Source: SCGC-AAA076-P13 sp965656035
GTDB taxonomy: Bacteria > Pseudomonadota > Gammaproteobacteria > Magnimaribacterales > D2472
Direction of reading: 5' to 3'
Assembly (NCBI GenBank): GCA_965656035.1
Contig: CBFHIO010000034.1
Coordinates: forward strand, 1-10,571
Length of the DNA: 10,571 nucleotides
The position numbers and the translations under genes are program-made. The notes below the pieces were generated by a model. That model saw only the letters and a program-made list of their open reading frames with translations, did not search any database and had not been told where the DNA came from. Positions within the stretch are counted from its first letter, which is position 1. Each line of letters opens with the position of its first letter. This document shows, one piece after another, positions 1 through 7,845 of the stretch.

Positions 1-803
1 GAGTCTGCAATTGAATGAAGGAGAACATCACCATCGGAGTGCGCTTCAATTGCATAATCGCATTGAAGCATATAGCCCCCTATAATAAAACCTGTTCCAG
101 GTTTATAGGTATGTAAATCAAAGCCACTGCCAACTCTTGAGTTTAATTTTCTTAGAAGATTTAAATCATGATTATAGGTAATTTTAATATTTGAGGCTTT
201 GCCTTCTAATTTTGATACATGATAACCCTGGGATTCCATTGCAAACGACTCATCTGGAACATCAATCTTTTGATCAATAAGATAAGCCAATGAGGACTTT
301 AATTTATTAAATTTTGATATTTGGGGAGTTTGTACTAAGTAATAGTCTTGTTTATTTATAGTTTTATTAGATTTACTCTCCTTAATAGAATCGACAACTG
401 GTTTGTAGAAAAAAGAGCAGTCTGATTTAGAGCTGGTTATCTTTTCATATATTGTGACTAAATCTTTAGCAGTTATGTTTGGTCTAGCTGCGTCATGAGT
501 AATGACATAATCATAATTTTCATTAGTTTCGTTTATAGCATTTAGTACTGATATGGCTCTAGTCTGACCGCCCTCAACTATTTCCACTTTCTCATTATCA
601 AAAAAATTTTGTTCTTTAATAAAATTATCTGATTTTGAAACTGCAATTAGTATTTTTGATATAAATTCAGATTCTATAAAGGGTTTTATTGTTTTCTCTA
701 TAACGGACTGGCCATCTAGATACTCATATTGTTTTGGAATATCGCTCTGAAATCTTTCACCAATTCCTGCTGCTGGAATTATTGCTAATACTTTATCCGT
801 CAT
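1..803 (-). CDS. ispDF: Bifunctional IspD–IspF fusion, 3' end cut by window edge
   Basis: MEP-pathway enzyme joining IspD (MEP cytidylyltransferase, makes CDP-ME) to IspF (MEcPP synthase), cytoplasmic; 267 codons are visible and the frame is open to the edge. The IspD half is about residues 1–222. It has PAAGIGER at 10–17 and PKQY at 23–26, with R17 and K24 matching E. coli Arg20 and Lys27, then GGQTRAISV, HDAARP, QTPQ and K207 (matching Lys213). IspF begins without a linker at R223: GFDLH (D229, H231) and AHSDGD...H263 match the E. coli metal ligands Asp8, His10 and His42. About 115–120 residues of IspF should follow outside the window. The ATG at 803 overlaps the ftsB 3' end by 11 bp, which implies translational coupling. 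Both active-site sets look intact as far as visible. Fusions are well known in alpha- and epsilonproteobacteria; in most gammaproteobacteria the genes are separate. Confidence 0.95.
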   Translation of the reverse strand, partial: MTDKVLAIIPAAGIGERFQSDIPKQYEYLDGQSVIEKTIKPFIESEFISKILIAVSKSDNFIKEQNFFDNEKVEIVEGGQTRAISVLNAINETNENYDYVITHDAARPNITAKDLVTIYEKITSSKSDCSFFYKPVVDSIKESKSNKTINKQDYYLVQTPQISKFNKLKSSLAYLIDQKIDVPDESFAMESQGYHVSKLEGKASNIKITYNHDLNLLRKLNSRVGSGFDLHTYKPGTGFIIGGYMLQCDYAIEAHSDGDVLLHSIAD

Positions 804-1098
804 CTTTAGATTCGTCTTCGTCCTTGAAAGATATAAACTCTTCATCAGGATATACTAAGTTCAATTTTTCTCTAGCAAAATTTTCTACATGTTCGTTTGA
901 CTTTTGTGCATTCTCAATTTCAAATTCTAAAATATCATTTTGTTTTTTTAGTCCATTGTTTTGTTCATGTTGAAGATTATTTTCGCCAAGTATTTGAGTT
1001 TTCTTTTGATAAGAGTTTTCCCCAAAGAAAATACTGTTTAGCAGCATAATTATTAAAATAAGTAGGACTAAAGCTAAAGAATAAAATAGTCGATTCAT
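793..1098 (-). CDS. ftsB: Cell-division protein FtsB
   Basis: Small bitopic divisome protein that binds FtsL and FtsQ at the septum and takes part in activating septal peptidoglycan synthesis. The 101 residues show a very short cytoplasmic N-terminus, one hydrophobic span at about 5–24, a Gln/Asn/Glu-rich helical region at about 30–73 consistent with the FtsB coiled coil, then the family-like segment AREKLNLVYPDEEF at 75–88. It ends in an acidic tail (DEDESKDDG) that also encodes the start region of ispDF. The ATG overlaps the eno stop as ATGA. Its place between eno and ispD is the standard gammaproteobacterial location. Sequence identity to E. coli FtsB looks low by eye, so the call rests on topology, length, the AREKL motif and context. 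Confidence 0.9.
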   Translation of the reverse strand: MNRLFYSLALVLLILIIMLLNSIFFGENSYQKKTQILGENNLQHEQNNGLKKQNDILEFEIENAQKSNEHVENFAREKLNLVYPDEEFISFKDEDESKDDG

Positions 1099-2372
1099 TG
1101 ACTTAGATTGATACTAGGAAACTCCTCTTCTATCCATAGCAATCGATTGTATTTTGCAACTCTATCAGATCTACACGGAGCTCCAGTTTTAATTTGACCT
1201 GCTCCAAGACCAACAGCTAAATCAGATATAGTCGTATCCTCAGTTTCTCCTGATCTATGAGAAATTATGGATTTATAGTTATTTTGATTAGCAATATTAA
1301 TTGTTTCTATTGTTTCGGTAATAGAACCTATTTGATTAAATTTAATTAAAATTGAGTTAGCTAAATTATTTTCTATGCCTTCTTGGAAAATAGTCTTATT
1401 TGTTACAAACAAATCGTCTCCAACTAATTGACACTTGGAGCCAATTTTTTCGGTAAGAATTTTCCAGCCTTCTGAGTCATTTTCATCCATACCATCTTCG
1501 ATAGAAATAATTGGGTATTTATCCACTAAACTTTCTAAATAATCAGAAAAAGATTCAGAGTCTAAGGACTTGCCTTCACCAGCTAAATTATAATTTTTAC
1601 CGTCATAAAATTCACTTGCAGCACAATCCAGTGCAATAAAGACATCATCTCCTGGTATGAGACCGGAGATTTTTATTGCTTCAATAATTAATTTGATTGC
1701 CTCTTCATTAGATTGTAAGTTTGGAGCAAAGCCACCTTCATCTCCCACTCCAGTCGATAATTTTTTTTGTTGCAATATTGATTTAAGATTCCAATATATT
1801 TCAGAAGACCATCTCATAACCTCTTTAAAAGTCTTTGCACCTTTTGGGATAATCATAAATTCTTGAATATCAATATTATTATCAGCATGCTCTCCGCCGT
1901 TAAGAATATTTAACATAGGCATAGGAAGGTTAGACTCAACATCTATTCCAGTGATATTTTTATATATCTCGGCAAAATGTTCATGCAATGAAATATTTTT
2001 ATCTTTTGCTGCTGCATGAGAAACTGCTAATGAGACAGCTAGAATTGCATTAGCTCCAATATTTGACTTGTCACTAGTTCCATCTAACTCAATTAATTTC
2101 TGATCAATTAATTGTTGATCGTTTGGATCTAATTTTTCAAGAAGTGGGTTAATTAAGTCATTAATATTACTTACAGCTTTTTGAACTCCTTTACCCATGT
2201 ACAAATTACCGCCATCTCTTAACTCTAATGCTTCCTTGGTTCCTGTTGATGCTCCGCTTGGTACTATTGCACTTGCTTTAATGCCATTATCAAGAATTAC
2301 ATTACAAGAAACTGTAGGAAGACCTCTTGAGTCTAAAACCTGAATAGCTTTTATTGATTGAATTGAAGCCAT
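1095..2372 (-). CDS. eno: Enolase (phosphopyruvate hydratase)
   Basis: Converts 2-phosphoglycerate to phosphoenolpyruvate in glycolysis and gluconeogenesis; in many gammaproteobacteria it is also an RNA degradosome component, which cannot be judged here. The 425 residues are near the usual 430. Visible motifs are the N-terminal SGASTGTKEALELRD loop at 39–53, GGEHADN with H162, QEF with E171 and GDEGGFAPN with E212. Mg ligands are D249, E292 and D319. The signature ILIKFNQIGSITET lies at 341–354 with catalytic K344, and SHRSGETED at 371–379 and K395 complete the site. All expected catalytic residues are present. It starts 5 bp after the kdsA stop and its TGA overlaps the ftsB ATG, so it is read within the pyrG–kdsA–eno–ftsB–ispDF run. 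KdsA upstream uses PEP, enolase's product. Confidence 0.98.
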   Translation of the reverse strand: MASIQSIKAIQVLDSRGLPTVSCNVILDNGIKASAIVPSGASTGTKEALELRDGGNLYMGKGVQKAVSNINDLINPLLEKLDPNDQQLIDQKLIELDGTSDKSNIGANAILAVSLAVSHAAAKDKNISLHEHFAEIYKNITGIDVESNLPMPMLNILNGGEHADNNIDIQEFMIIPKGAKTFKEVMRWSSEIYWNLKSILQQKKLSTGVGDEGGFAPNLQSNEEAIKLIIEAIKISGLIPGDDVFIALDCAASEFYDGKNYNLAGEGKSLDSESFSDYLESLVDKYPIISIEDGMDENDSEGWKILTEKIGSKCQLVGDDLFVTNKTIFQEGIENNLANSILIKFNQIGSITETIETINIANQNNYKSIISHRSGETEDTTISDLAVGLGAGQIKTGAPCRSDRVAKYNRLLWIEEEFPSINLSQ

Positions 2373-2377
2373 GCTTA

Positions 2378-3217
2378 CTAAAAAATATCTAAAGTTTCTT
2401 GGCTTTTTACAAAAACATCTAGATCTTTAATTTGCTGTAAAAAAGGTTCCAGCATATCAAGACGAAGAGCACAAGGACCATCACATTTAGCTTTATCAGG
2501 ATCTGGATGTGCTTCTAAAAATAGACCTGCTATTCCCTGAGAAATACCAGCCTTAGCCAAACTTAATAGATATTCCCTTCTTCCTCCAGCTGCATTACCA
2601 AGACCTCCGGGAAGTTGAAGTGAATGCGTAACATCAAAAATTGCTGGCTTACCAAGATTCTTGAGAATTTGAAAATTAAGAGTATCTACAACTAAATTGT
2701 TATATCCAAAAGAATTACCCCTCTCACAGAGTGTAATTTTACTATTACCAGCTGATTCACATTTTTCTATAATGTTTTTCATCTCGGGTGCTGACAAAAA
2801 TTGTGGTTTTTTAAACTGCAAGATAGCATCTGTTTTTGCTGCAGCAACCACTAAGTCAGTTTGCCTTGCTAAAAAAGCTGGTATTTGAACAACTTCACAT
2901 ACTTCACTTACTGGCTTAGCTTGATCCGGTTCATGAATATCAGTAACTACAGGAACATTAAATTCTGTTGAAACTTCTTGAAGTAATTTAAGACCCTCAT
3001 CCATGCCTGGACCTCTGAAAGAGGACACAGAACTTCTATTAGCCTTATCAAATGAACCTTTAAAAATATAATTAATCTCAAGCTTATCTGATATTAATTT
3101 AAATTTTTCTGCAACTTGCAATACTAAGTCTCGAGATTCAAGTACATTCATTCCTCCCATTAAAGTTAATGGCTGTAAATTTCCAATAGTAAAGTTTCTA
3201 AGTTTCAGATCATTCAT
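2378..3217 (-). CDS. kdsA: 3-deoxy-8-phosphooctulonate (KDO-8-P) synthase
   Basis: Condenses PEP with arabinose 5-phosphate to make KDO 8-phosphate for LPS inner core, so the organism very probably makes a KDO-containing outer membrane. The 279 residues (E. coli 284) show GGMNVLES at 21–28, FKGSFDKANRSS at 52–63, the DIHEP loop at 93–97, PAFLARQTDL at 113–122, KKPQF at 136–140, H198 and EAHPDPDKAKCDGP at 235–248. N24 sits where metal-dependent enzymes carry the metal-binding Cys, and P248/A250 match the E. coli metal-independent type. The segment after H198, QLPGGLGNAAGG, looks more like the Aquifex-type loop than the E. coli one. There is a 2-bp gap after pyrG and 5 bp before eno, so it is almost certainly co-transcribed. 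Confidence 0.97.
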   Translation of the reverse strand: MNDLKLRNFTIGNLQPLTLMGGMNVLESRDLVLQVAEKFKLISDKLEINYIFKGSFDKANRSSVSSFRGPGMDEGLKLLQEVSTEFNVPVVTDIHEPDQAKPVSEVCEVVQIPAFLARQTDLVVAAAKTDAILQFKKPQFLSAPEMKNIIEKCESAGNSKITLCERGNSFGYNNLVVDTLNFQILKNLGKPAIFDVTHSLQLPGGLGNAAGGRREYLLSLAKAGISQGIAGLFLEAHPDPDKAKCDGPCALRLDMLEPFLQQIKDLDVFVKSQETLDIF

Positions 3218-3219
3218 AA

Positions 3220-4848
3220 TTACTTATCTATTGTACTCTTAATGTAGCTATTGAAAATAGGATGTCCGTCTCTTGGGTTAGATGTGAACTCAGGATGAAA
3301 TTGACATGCTAAGAACCACTTGTGATCTGAGATTTCAATCATTTCAACTAACTTACCATCAACCGAAGTTCCAACTAAATTTAATCCAGAATTAGAAAAC
3401 TGATCTACATATTTTGGATTAACTTCATACCTGTGCCTATGCCTCTCAACAATTTCATGCTTTTTGTACATTTTAAATGCTTTTGAAGATTTCTTGAGTT
3501 TACATACCTGGCCACCTAACCTCATAGTGCCGCCTAGATCAGAATTTTTATCTCTTTGCTCTTTTTTACCAGAGATATCATTCCATTCTGTTATTAGTGC
3601 AATGATTGGATGCTTTGTTTTTGAATCAAATTCTGTGCTGTTGGCGCCTTTTAATTTAAGAACATTTCTTGCATATTCAATCATTGCTACTTGCATTCCT
3701 AAGCAAATGCCTAAATATGGAATCTGATTCTCTCTTGCATATTTACATGCCAAAATCATACCCTCGATGCCTCTATCACCGAAACCACCAGGAACTAACA
3801 CTGCATCAGTTTTTGACAAGACTTTTTTTACATTTTTTGGTGATAGTGTCTCTGCAAGGACGAAATTAATATTCACTCTGGTCTTATATTTTATGCCAGC
3901 ATGCTCTAAGGCTTCATTTATAGATTTATATGAATCTTGCAACTCAGTATATTTGCCAACAAAAGCTATATTAACTTCTTTTTGTGGGTTAAGACTTGCA
4001 TTAACAACCCTTCTCCAATCTGATAGTTTAGGATCTTTAGATTTAATATTAAGTTTTTTAAGTATGATTCGATCTACTTTTTGTTTATTTAACAAAAGTG
4101 GTATTGAATAAACTGTATCTACATCATGCATTGAAATAACATTGTCTTGAGCAACAGAACAGAATAAAGCAATTTTCTTTTTCTCATCCTTGGGGAGTTC
4201 TTGTTCGGATCTGCAAATTAAACAGTCAGGACCAATGCCTAGTGAACGTAACTCTTTGACAGAATGTTGGGTTGGTTTTGTTTTAAGTTCTCCAGAAGCC
4301 TTAATGAATGGAACTAGAGTTAGGTGAACAAATGCCCAAGATGTTGATGGGAGCTCCAAGGCCATTTGTCTTATAGCTTCAACAAATGGTTGGCTTTCAA
4401 TATCACCAACTGTCCCACCTATTTCAACAATAGCTATATCTTTTCCTTGTCCACCCTCTTTTATCCTTTTTTTAATTTCATTTGTTATATGAGGTATGAC
4501 TTGAACAGTACCGCCTAAATAATTACCCTTTCTTTCGTTTCTGATGACTGTTTCATATACTTTTCCAGCAGTGAAATTATTTTTCTTAGATGCCTCAAAT
4601 CTAACAAATCTTTCATAATGACCTAAGTCTAAATCAGTTTCAGTACCATCGTTTGTTACAAATACCTCACCATGCTGAAATGGACTCATTGTTCCAGGAT
4701 CAACATTAATATATGGATCAACCTTAATAAGTGAGACCGATAGTCCCCTTGACTCAAGCAAAGCTCCTATGGAAGCTGCAGCAATACCCTTTCCGAGTGA
4801 AGAAACCACTCCTCCGGTTATGAAAATGTACTTAGTATTGGCCATCAT
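3220..4848 (-). CDS. pyrG: CTP synthase
   Basis: Glutamine-dependent amination of UTP to CTP, cytoplasmic, last step of de novo pyrimidine nucleotide synthesis. The 542 residues (E. coli 545) comprise an N-terminal synthetase domain at about 1–268 with the P-loop GGVVSSLGKG at 12–21, DPYINVDPGTMSP at 44–56 and EIGGTVGDIES at 142–152. A class I glutamine amidotransferase domain at about 292–542 follows, with PGGFGDRG at 353–360, GICLGMQ at 380–386 (nucleophile C382) and FHPEF at 517–521 (H518, E520). Two consecutive ATGs (4848 and 4845) could both serve as start; E. coli PyrG is compatible with either, and no clear Shine–Dalgarno is seen. A 79-bp gap upstream separates it from alr and may hold its own promoter. 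Glutamine-amidotransferase and synthetase residues look complete. Confidence 0.98.
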   Translation of the reverse strand: MMANTKYIFITGGVVSSLGKGIAAASIGALLESRGLSVSLIKVDPYINVDPGTMSPFQHGEVFVTNDGTETDLDLGHYERFVRFEASKKNNFTAGKVYETVIRNERKGNYLGGTVQVIPHITNEIKKRIKEGGQGKDIAIVEIGGTVGDIESQPFVEAIRQMALELPSTSWAFVHLTLVPFIKASGELKTKPTQHSVKELRSLGIGPDCLICRSEQELPKDEKKKIALFCSVAQDNVISMHDVDTVYSIPLLLNKQKVDRIILKKLNIKSKDPKLSDWRRVVNASLNPQKEVNIAFVGKYTELQDSYKSINEALEHAGIKYKTRVNINFVLAETLSPKNVKKVLSKTDAVLVPGGFGDRGIEGMILACKYARENQIPYLGICLGMQVAMIEYARNVLKLKGANSTEFDSKTKHPIIALITEWNDISGKKEQRDKNSDLGGTMRLGGQVCKLKKSSKAFKMYKKHEIVERHRHRYEVNPKYVDQFSNSGLNLVGTSVDGKLVEMIEISDHKWFLACQFHPEFTSNPRDGHPIFNSYIKSTIDK

Positions 4849-4927
4849 TTAATTGAATCATGATGGGATAACAGAATAACAGAATACGCCTAAGAGTGAA
4901 ATAAGCTTTATTAATATAATTAAAAAA
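4849..4927 (-). promoter_or_regulatory. alr–pyrG intergenic region with candidate pyrG promoter
   Basis: This gap holds a plausible sigma-70-like pair on the minus strand: TTCACT (4900–4895) and TATTCT (4878–4873), 16 bp apart, about 25 bp before the pyrG ATG. Each hexamer matches consensus at four of six positions, so the support is weak. The −10 lies inside a short tandem repeat of ATAACAGA. No operator or riboswitch is recognisable. The block from pyrG to ispDF has no other gap above 5 bp, so if a promoter exists for it inside this window, this gap is the likeliest place. Confidence 0.35.
4868..4886. repeat. 8-bp tandem repeat upstream of pyrG
   Basis: Two perfect copies of ATAACAGA lie end to end at 4868–4875 and 4876–4883, followed by a further ATA. 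They sit 20–38 bp before the pyrG start, overlapping the candidate −10 hexamer. The repeat could be a binding site or simple slippage; two copies in AT-rich DNA are not strong evidence of function. Confidence 0.5.
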
Positions 4928-4938
4928 TTAGCTTATTT
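4899..4938 (-). terminator. Inverted repeat over the alr stop, possible weak terminator
   Basis: In the minus-strand transcript AAAUAAGCU (4938–4930) can pair with AGCUUAUUU (4907–4899), a perfect 9-bp stem with a 22-nt AU-only loop; the 5' arm ends on the first base of the alr stop codon. Only two of nine pairs are G–C and just three U follow before CACUC, so this is poor as a classical intrinsic terminator. It may instead shield the transcript end or be chance in AT-rich sequence. Confidence 0.25.
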
Positions 4939-5989
4939 TTTTATAAACTCTTTCAACTCTGGATTTTATTCTAATCATTATGTCATATGAAATTAAACCA
5001 TTAGCTGAGGCGAGATTATTGATTGAATGATTAGGTGAAAAAAACTCACACCAATCTCCCACATTACATTCTTTAATATCAGAGACGTCTATAGTTGTTA
5101 AATCCATGCTAATCTTTCCAAAAACACTAGCATCTTGATTATTAACTTTTACAACTGTTCCATCTTTAATGTGCTGAGGCAAACCATCTGCATACCCAAG
5201 ATAAACAGTAGCTACTTTCATTCTTTTTTCTGCAATGGCCCTTCCGTTATATCCGACCCTTTCTCCTATATTAAGCTCCCTAATATTTATTATTGGAGAT
5301 TTAAGTGTAATAGCTGTTTTTAGTTCTTCATTTCCGATATATCCACCAAATATTCCAATTCCTACTCTTACCCAATCAAAACACTTGTTAGGAAAGTTTA
5401 AAACACAGCCGGTATTTGCAATACTTTTAGTTACTCCGGAGTGTAAATCTTTGTAAAGTCTCTCAAACCTCTCGAATTGCTCAGCATTTGAGGGATCATC
5501 TTTCTTATTGGATGCAGCTAAATGAGTCATAAGTGTAAAATTTATATCTTCAAGATAATCTTTATAAATCTCTAAAAATCTGTCTATTTCAAAACCCAGT
5601 CTGTTCATGCCGGTATTAACTTTTAACCATAAATTTTCAAAATTATTGTTTTTAATAATGATATTTAATTGGAATTCGTTATGAACTACTATATCTAAAC
5701 CATGCTTCTTAGCTAAAAGGTAATCCTCCTGAGAATATATCCCCTGCATGAGGACAATTTTTTTTTGTGAGATTTTTCTTAAATCAATTGCTTCATCAAG
5801 TCTTACTACTCCATATCCATCAACCAGATCATCGATATCAGATACTATATTATTAAGCATGTGACCGTAAGCATCAGATTTGATGACTGCTAAAAAATTT
5901 GAAGTATTTGAAGTTTTATTTTTTAATTTTTGAATATTGCTTCTTATAATAGATGGGTCTATTTCAAGAATGCTTTTTAATGTCGTCAT
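4928..5989 (-). CDS. alr: Alanine racemase
   Basis: PLP enzyme that interconverts L- and D-alanine, supplying D-Ala to Ddl for peptidoglycan; cytoplasmic. The 353 residues match the usual 350–370. AVIKSDAYGH at 34–43 carries the PLP lysine K37 and Y41. GMNRLGF at 127–133, the barrel segment VRVGIGIFGG at 207–216, catalytic Y247 in ERVGYNGRA, GYADGLP at 265–271 and VFGKISMD at 289–296 follow. The N-terminal barrel and C-terminal beta domain are both present. It overlaps dnaB by the 4-bp ATGA, so translation is likely coupled, and dnaB–alr adjacency is a common gammaproteobacterial arrangement. Being in the same stranded run as ddl brings two D-Ala–D-Ala pathway genes within 6 kb. The alr type cannot be split into biosynthetic or catabolic by sequence alone; context favours biosynthetic. 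Confidence 0.97.
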   Translation of the reverse strand: MTTLKSILEIDPSIIRSNIQKLKNKTSNTSNFLAVIKSDAYGHMLNNIVSDIDDLVDGYGVVRLDEAIDLRKISQKKIVLMQGIYSQEDYLLAKKHGLDIVVHNEFQLNIIIKNNNFENLWLKVNTGMNRLGFEIDRFLEIYKDYLEDINFTLMTHLAASNKKDDPSNAEQFERFERLYKDLHSGVTKSIANTGCVLNFPNKCFDWVRVGIGIFGGYIGNEELKTAITLKSPIINIRELNIGERVGYNGRAIAEKRMKVATVYLGYADGLPQHIKDGTVVKVNNQDASVFGKISMDLTTIDVSDIKECNVGDWCEFFSPNHSINNLASANGLISYDIMIRIKSRVERVYKKIS

Positions 5990-7356
5990 TCAAAAGAGTC
6001 GTAATATCCATCGCTAGAAAAATTTTCAAAGCGCGTATATTCTTTTAGGAATGTTAAATTAACAGTTCCAATTGGTCCGTTTCTTTGTTTTCCAATAATA
6101 ATTTCAGCTTTATTGCCTTGATCTGAATCTTCGTTATAAACCTCATCTCTATAAATAAACAAGATAACATCAGCATCCTGTTCAATAGCACCTGAATCAC
6201 GAAGATCTGCCATAATTGGTCTTTTGTTAGGTCTTTGTTCTACCGCCCTATTAAGCTGAGAAAGTGCTATAACTGGAACATTGAGCTCTTTTGCTAATGA
6301 TTTTAATGATCTAGATATTTCTGATATTTGATTCACTCTATTTTCTGTTGATGTTGGCAACTGCATTAACTGAAGGTAATCAACTACGATTAGTGATAAT
6401 CCATTCTCCTCTTGCCTTGCAAGCCTTCTGGCTTTTGCACGAAGCTCCATTGGAGTTAGCAGAGAGCTATCATCAATCCACAATGGTAAGTTCTTGAGTC
6501 TTTCACCTTCTGAAAGTAACAATTTTAGCTCGTTGTCTTTTAACATTCCTGAGCGAACATTTTGCTGATTTAGTTTGCTCATTCCTGATAGCATTCTAGT
6601 TGTTAAAGCTTCACCAGGCATTTCTAAACTGAATATTAAAACGGCACCATCATTATCTTTTTCAAGCAAAACATTTTCAGCTATATTCATAGCAAAAGAT
6701 GTTTTACCCATACTTGGTCTTCCAGCAACCACTATAAGATCACCGTTTTGGATGCCCTGGAGTTTGGTATCAAGATCTTTAAACCCTGTAGAAGAGCCAA
6801 TTAATCCCCCAGCTTTATTAGACATCTCATGAAGTCTATCCATTGTTGATGGAATTAATTCTTTCATCGATTGAAGGCTTTGATCATTTTGACTAGACTC
6901 ATCATTCAATGCAAATATCATACTTTCAGCTTTGTCTAATAATGCATTGCCATCTTGTCCTTGAGGGTTGTTGATTAATTCAGAAATCTCAGAATTAGCT
7001 TTCATTAATTTTCTGGTAATAGATCTCTGTCTAATTATTTCAGCGTATGCTTCAAGATTAGCAGCGGATGGGGTTGAAGTAGCAAGCTCAATTAAATAGT
7101 CTTTTCCACCAACCTTATTAAGAGAATTTTTATTATCTAATTTTTCTGAAACTGTCAGAGGATCCAGAGGTTTGTTTTCTTCAATCAATTCAGACATTGA
7201 TTGAAAGATAATTTGATGGTCTTTGCCATCAAAATCATTTTCTTTAATTACCTGTATTACAGTGTCAAAACGATGAGTTTCGAGCATTAAACCTCCAAGA
7301 ACTGCTCTTTCAGCTTCTCTAGCTTGCTCGTTTTGATTTAAAGATAAGTCAGACAT
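5986..7356 (-). CDS. dnaB: Replicative DNA helicase DnaB
   Basis: Hexameric 5'-to-3' helicase that unwinds DNA at the replication fork. The 456 residues (E. coli 471) have the N-terminal helical domain at about 10–150, a linker, and a RecA-like C-terminal domain from about 185. Visible motifs are Walker A GRPSMGKT at 212–219, catalytic E245 in FSLEM, Walker B LIVVDYLQLM at 322–331 with D326, the SQLNRAVEQR segment at 366–375, DLRDSGAIEQDADV at 384–397, and GKQRNGP at 422–428 with the likely arginine finger R425. No intein or insertion interrupts it, although DnaB is a common intein host. It follows rplI by 38 bp and overlaps alr. No convincing Shine–Dalgarno precedes the ATG; a downstream in-frame start would remove the conserved N-terminus, so 7356 is kept. 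Confidence 0.98.
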   Translation of the reverse strand: MSDLSLNQNEQAREAERAVLGGLMLETHRFDTVIQVIKENDFDGKDHQIIFQSMSELIEENKPLDPLTVSEKLDNKNSLNKVGGKDYLIELATSTPSAANLEAYAEIIRQRSITRKLMKANSEISELINNPQGQDGNALLDKAESMIFALNDESSQNDQSLQSMKELIPSTMDRLHEMSNKAGGLIGSSTGFKDLDTKLQGIQNGDLIVVAGRPSMGKTSFAMNIAENVLLEKDNDGAVLIFSLEMPGEALTTRMLSGMSKLNQQNVRSGMLKDNELKLLLSEGERLKNLPLWIDDSSLLTPMELRAKARRLARQEENGLSLIVVDYLQLMQLPTSTENRVNQISEISRSLKSLAKELNVPVIALSQLNRAVEQRPNKRPIMADLRDSGAIEQDADVILFIYRDEVYNEDSDQGNKAEIIIGKQRNGPIGTVNLTFLKEYTRFENFSSDGYYDSFE

Positions 7357-7394
7357 TGGAATACGATTTTTACATCATATTTTAAAATATACAA
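7357..7394 (-). promoter_or_regulatory. rplI–dnaB spacer with AT-only palindrome
   Basis: The spacer contains a perfect 14-bp palindrome, ATATTTTAAAATAT at 7377–7390, just after the rplI stop. As RNA it would form only an A–U hairpin with almost no loop, so it is unlikely to terminate. A TATGAT resembling a −10 overlaps its end but lacks a −35 at suitable distance. I infer read-through from rplI into dnaB. Confidence 0.3.
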
Positions 7395-7841
7395 CTACTC
7401 AGCCAATACTTTTACAGTTACTTCTGCAGAAACCTCAGGATGAACAGCAATGGTTATTAAATGATCACCAATTTCTTTAATTGGTCCATCTGGTAGTTGT
7501 ACTTCACTTTTATCTATTTCGATATCAATATTTGTAAATGCCTCAGAAATCTCTCTTGTACCAACTGAACCGTATAATGCACCCTCTTCAGTTACAGGTA
7601 CTGCAATTTCACAAGTCTTACCATTAATGGTCTCAGCTCTTGCCTCAGCTTTAGTAAACATGTCAGCAGACGCTGCTGCTAACTCACCTTTTCTTGCCTC
7701 TACCTCAGCAATATTTTTATCACTGGCAAATGCTGCTTTCTTTTGTGGAATCAAAAAATTTCTTGCGTAACCTGAATTGACTTCGACTATGTCACCAATT
7801 TCGCCTAATCTTTGTATCTTGTCTAATAATATAATCTTCAT
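7395..7841 (-). CDS. rplI: 50S ribosomal protein L9
   Basis: Elongated protein of the large ribosomal subunit near the L1 stalk, which affects frame maintenance. The 148 residues are almost exactly the usual 149. The N-terminal 23S-binding domain carries the family signature from G13 (GEIGDIVEVNSGYARNFLIP, 13–32) followed by QKKAAFA. A long helix at about 40–75 rich in Ala/Glu/Lys connects to the C-terminal domain, with VTEEGALYGSVGTREI at 83–98 and a GDHLITIAVHPEVSAEV stretch near the end. It starts 4 bp after the rpsR stop with no visible Shine–Dalgarno, so it is probably translated by coupling to rpsR. It shows no truncation or insertion. Confidence 0.98.
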   Translation of the reverse strand: MKIILLDKIQRLGEIGDIVEVNSGYARNFLIPQKKAAFASDKNIAEVEARKGELAAASADMFTKAEARAETINGKTCEIAVPVTEEGALYGSVGTREISEAFTNIDIEIDKSEVQLPDGPIKEIGDHLITIAVHPEVSAEVTVKVLAE

Positions 7842-7845
7842 AATT

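Noticed and set aside
734..973. Open plus-strand frame of 79 codons across the ispDF/ftsB junction
   Set aside because: It is Ser/Phe/Leu-rich noise opposite two well-supported genes that overlap each other; no promoter or ribosome-binding site.
3767..4111. Open plus-strand frame of 114 codons opposite pyrG
   Set aside because: It lies inside the conserved pyrG coding sequence on the other strand, has no recognisable motif or Shine–Dalgarno, and is the kind of frame expected opposite an AT-rich gene.
5986..7356. Intein or mobile insertion in dnaB
   Set aside because: Walker A and Walker B regions are uninterrupted and the length is ordinary.
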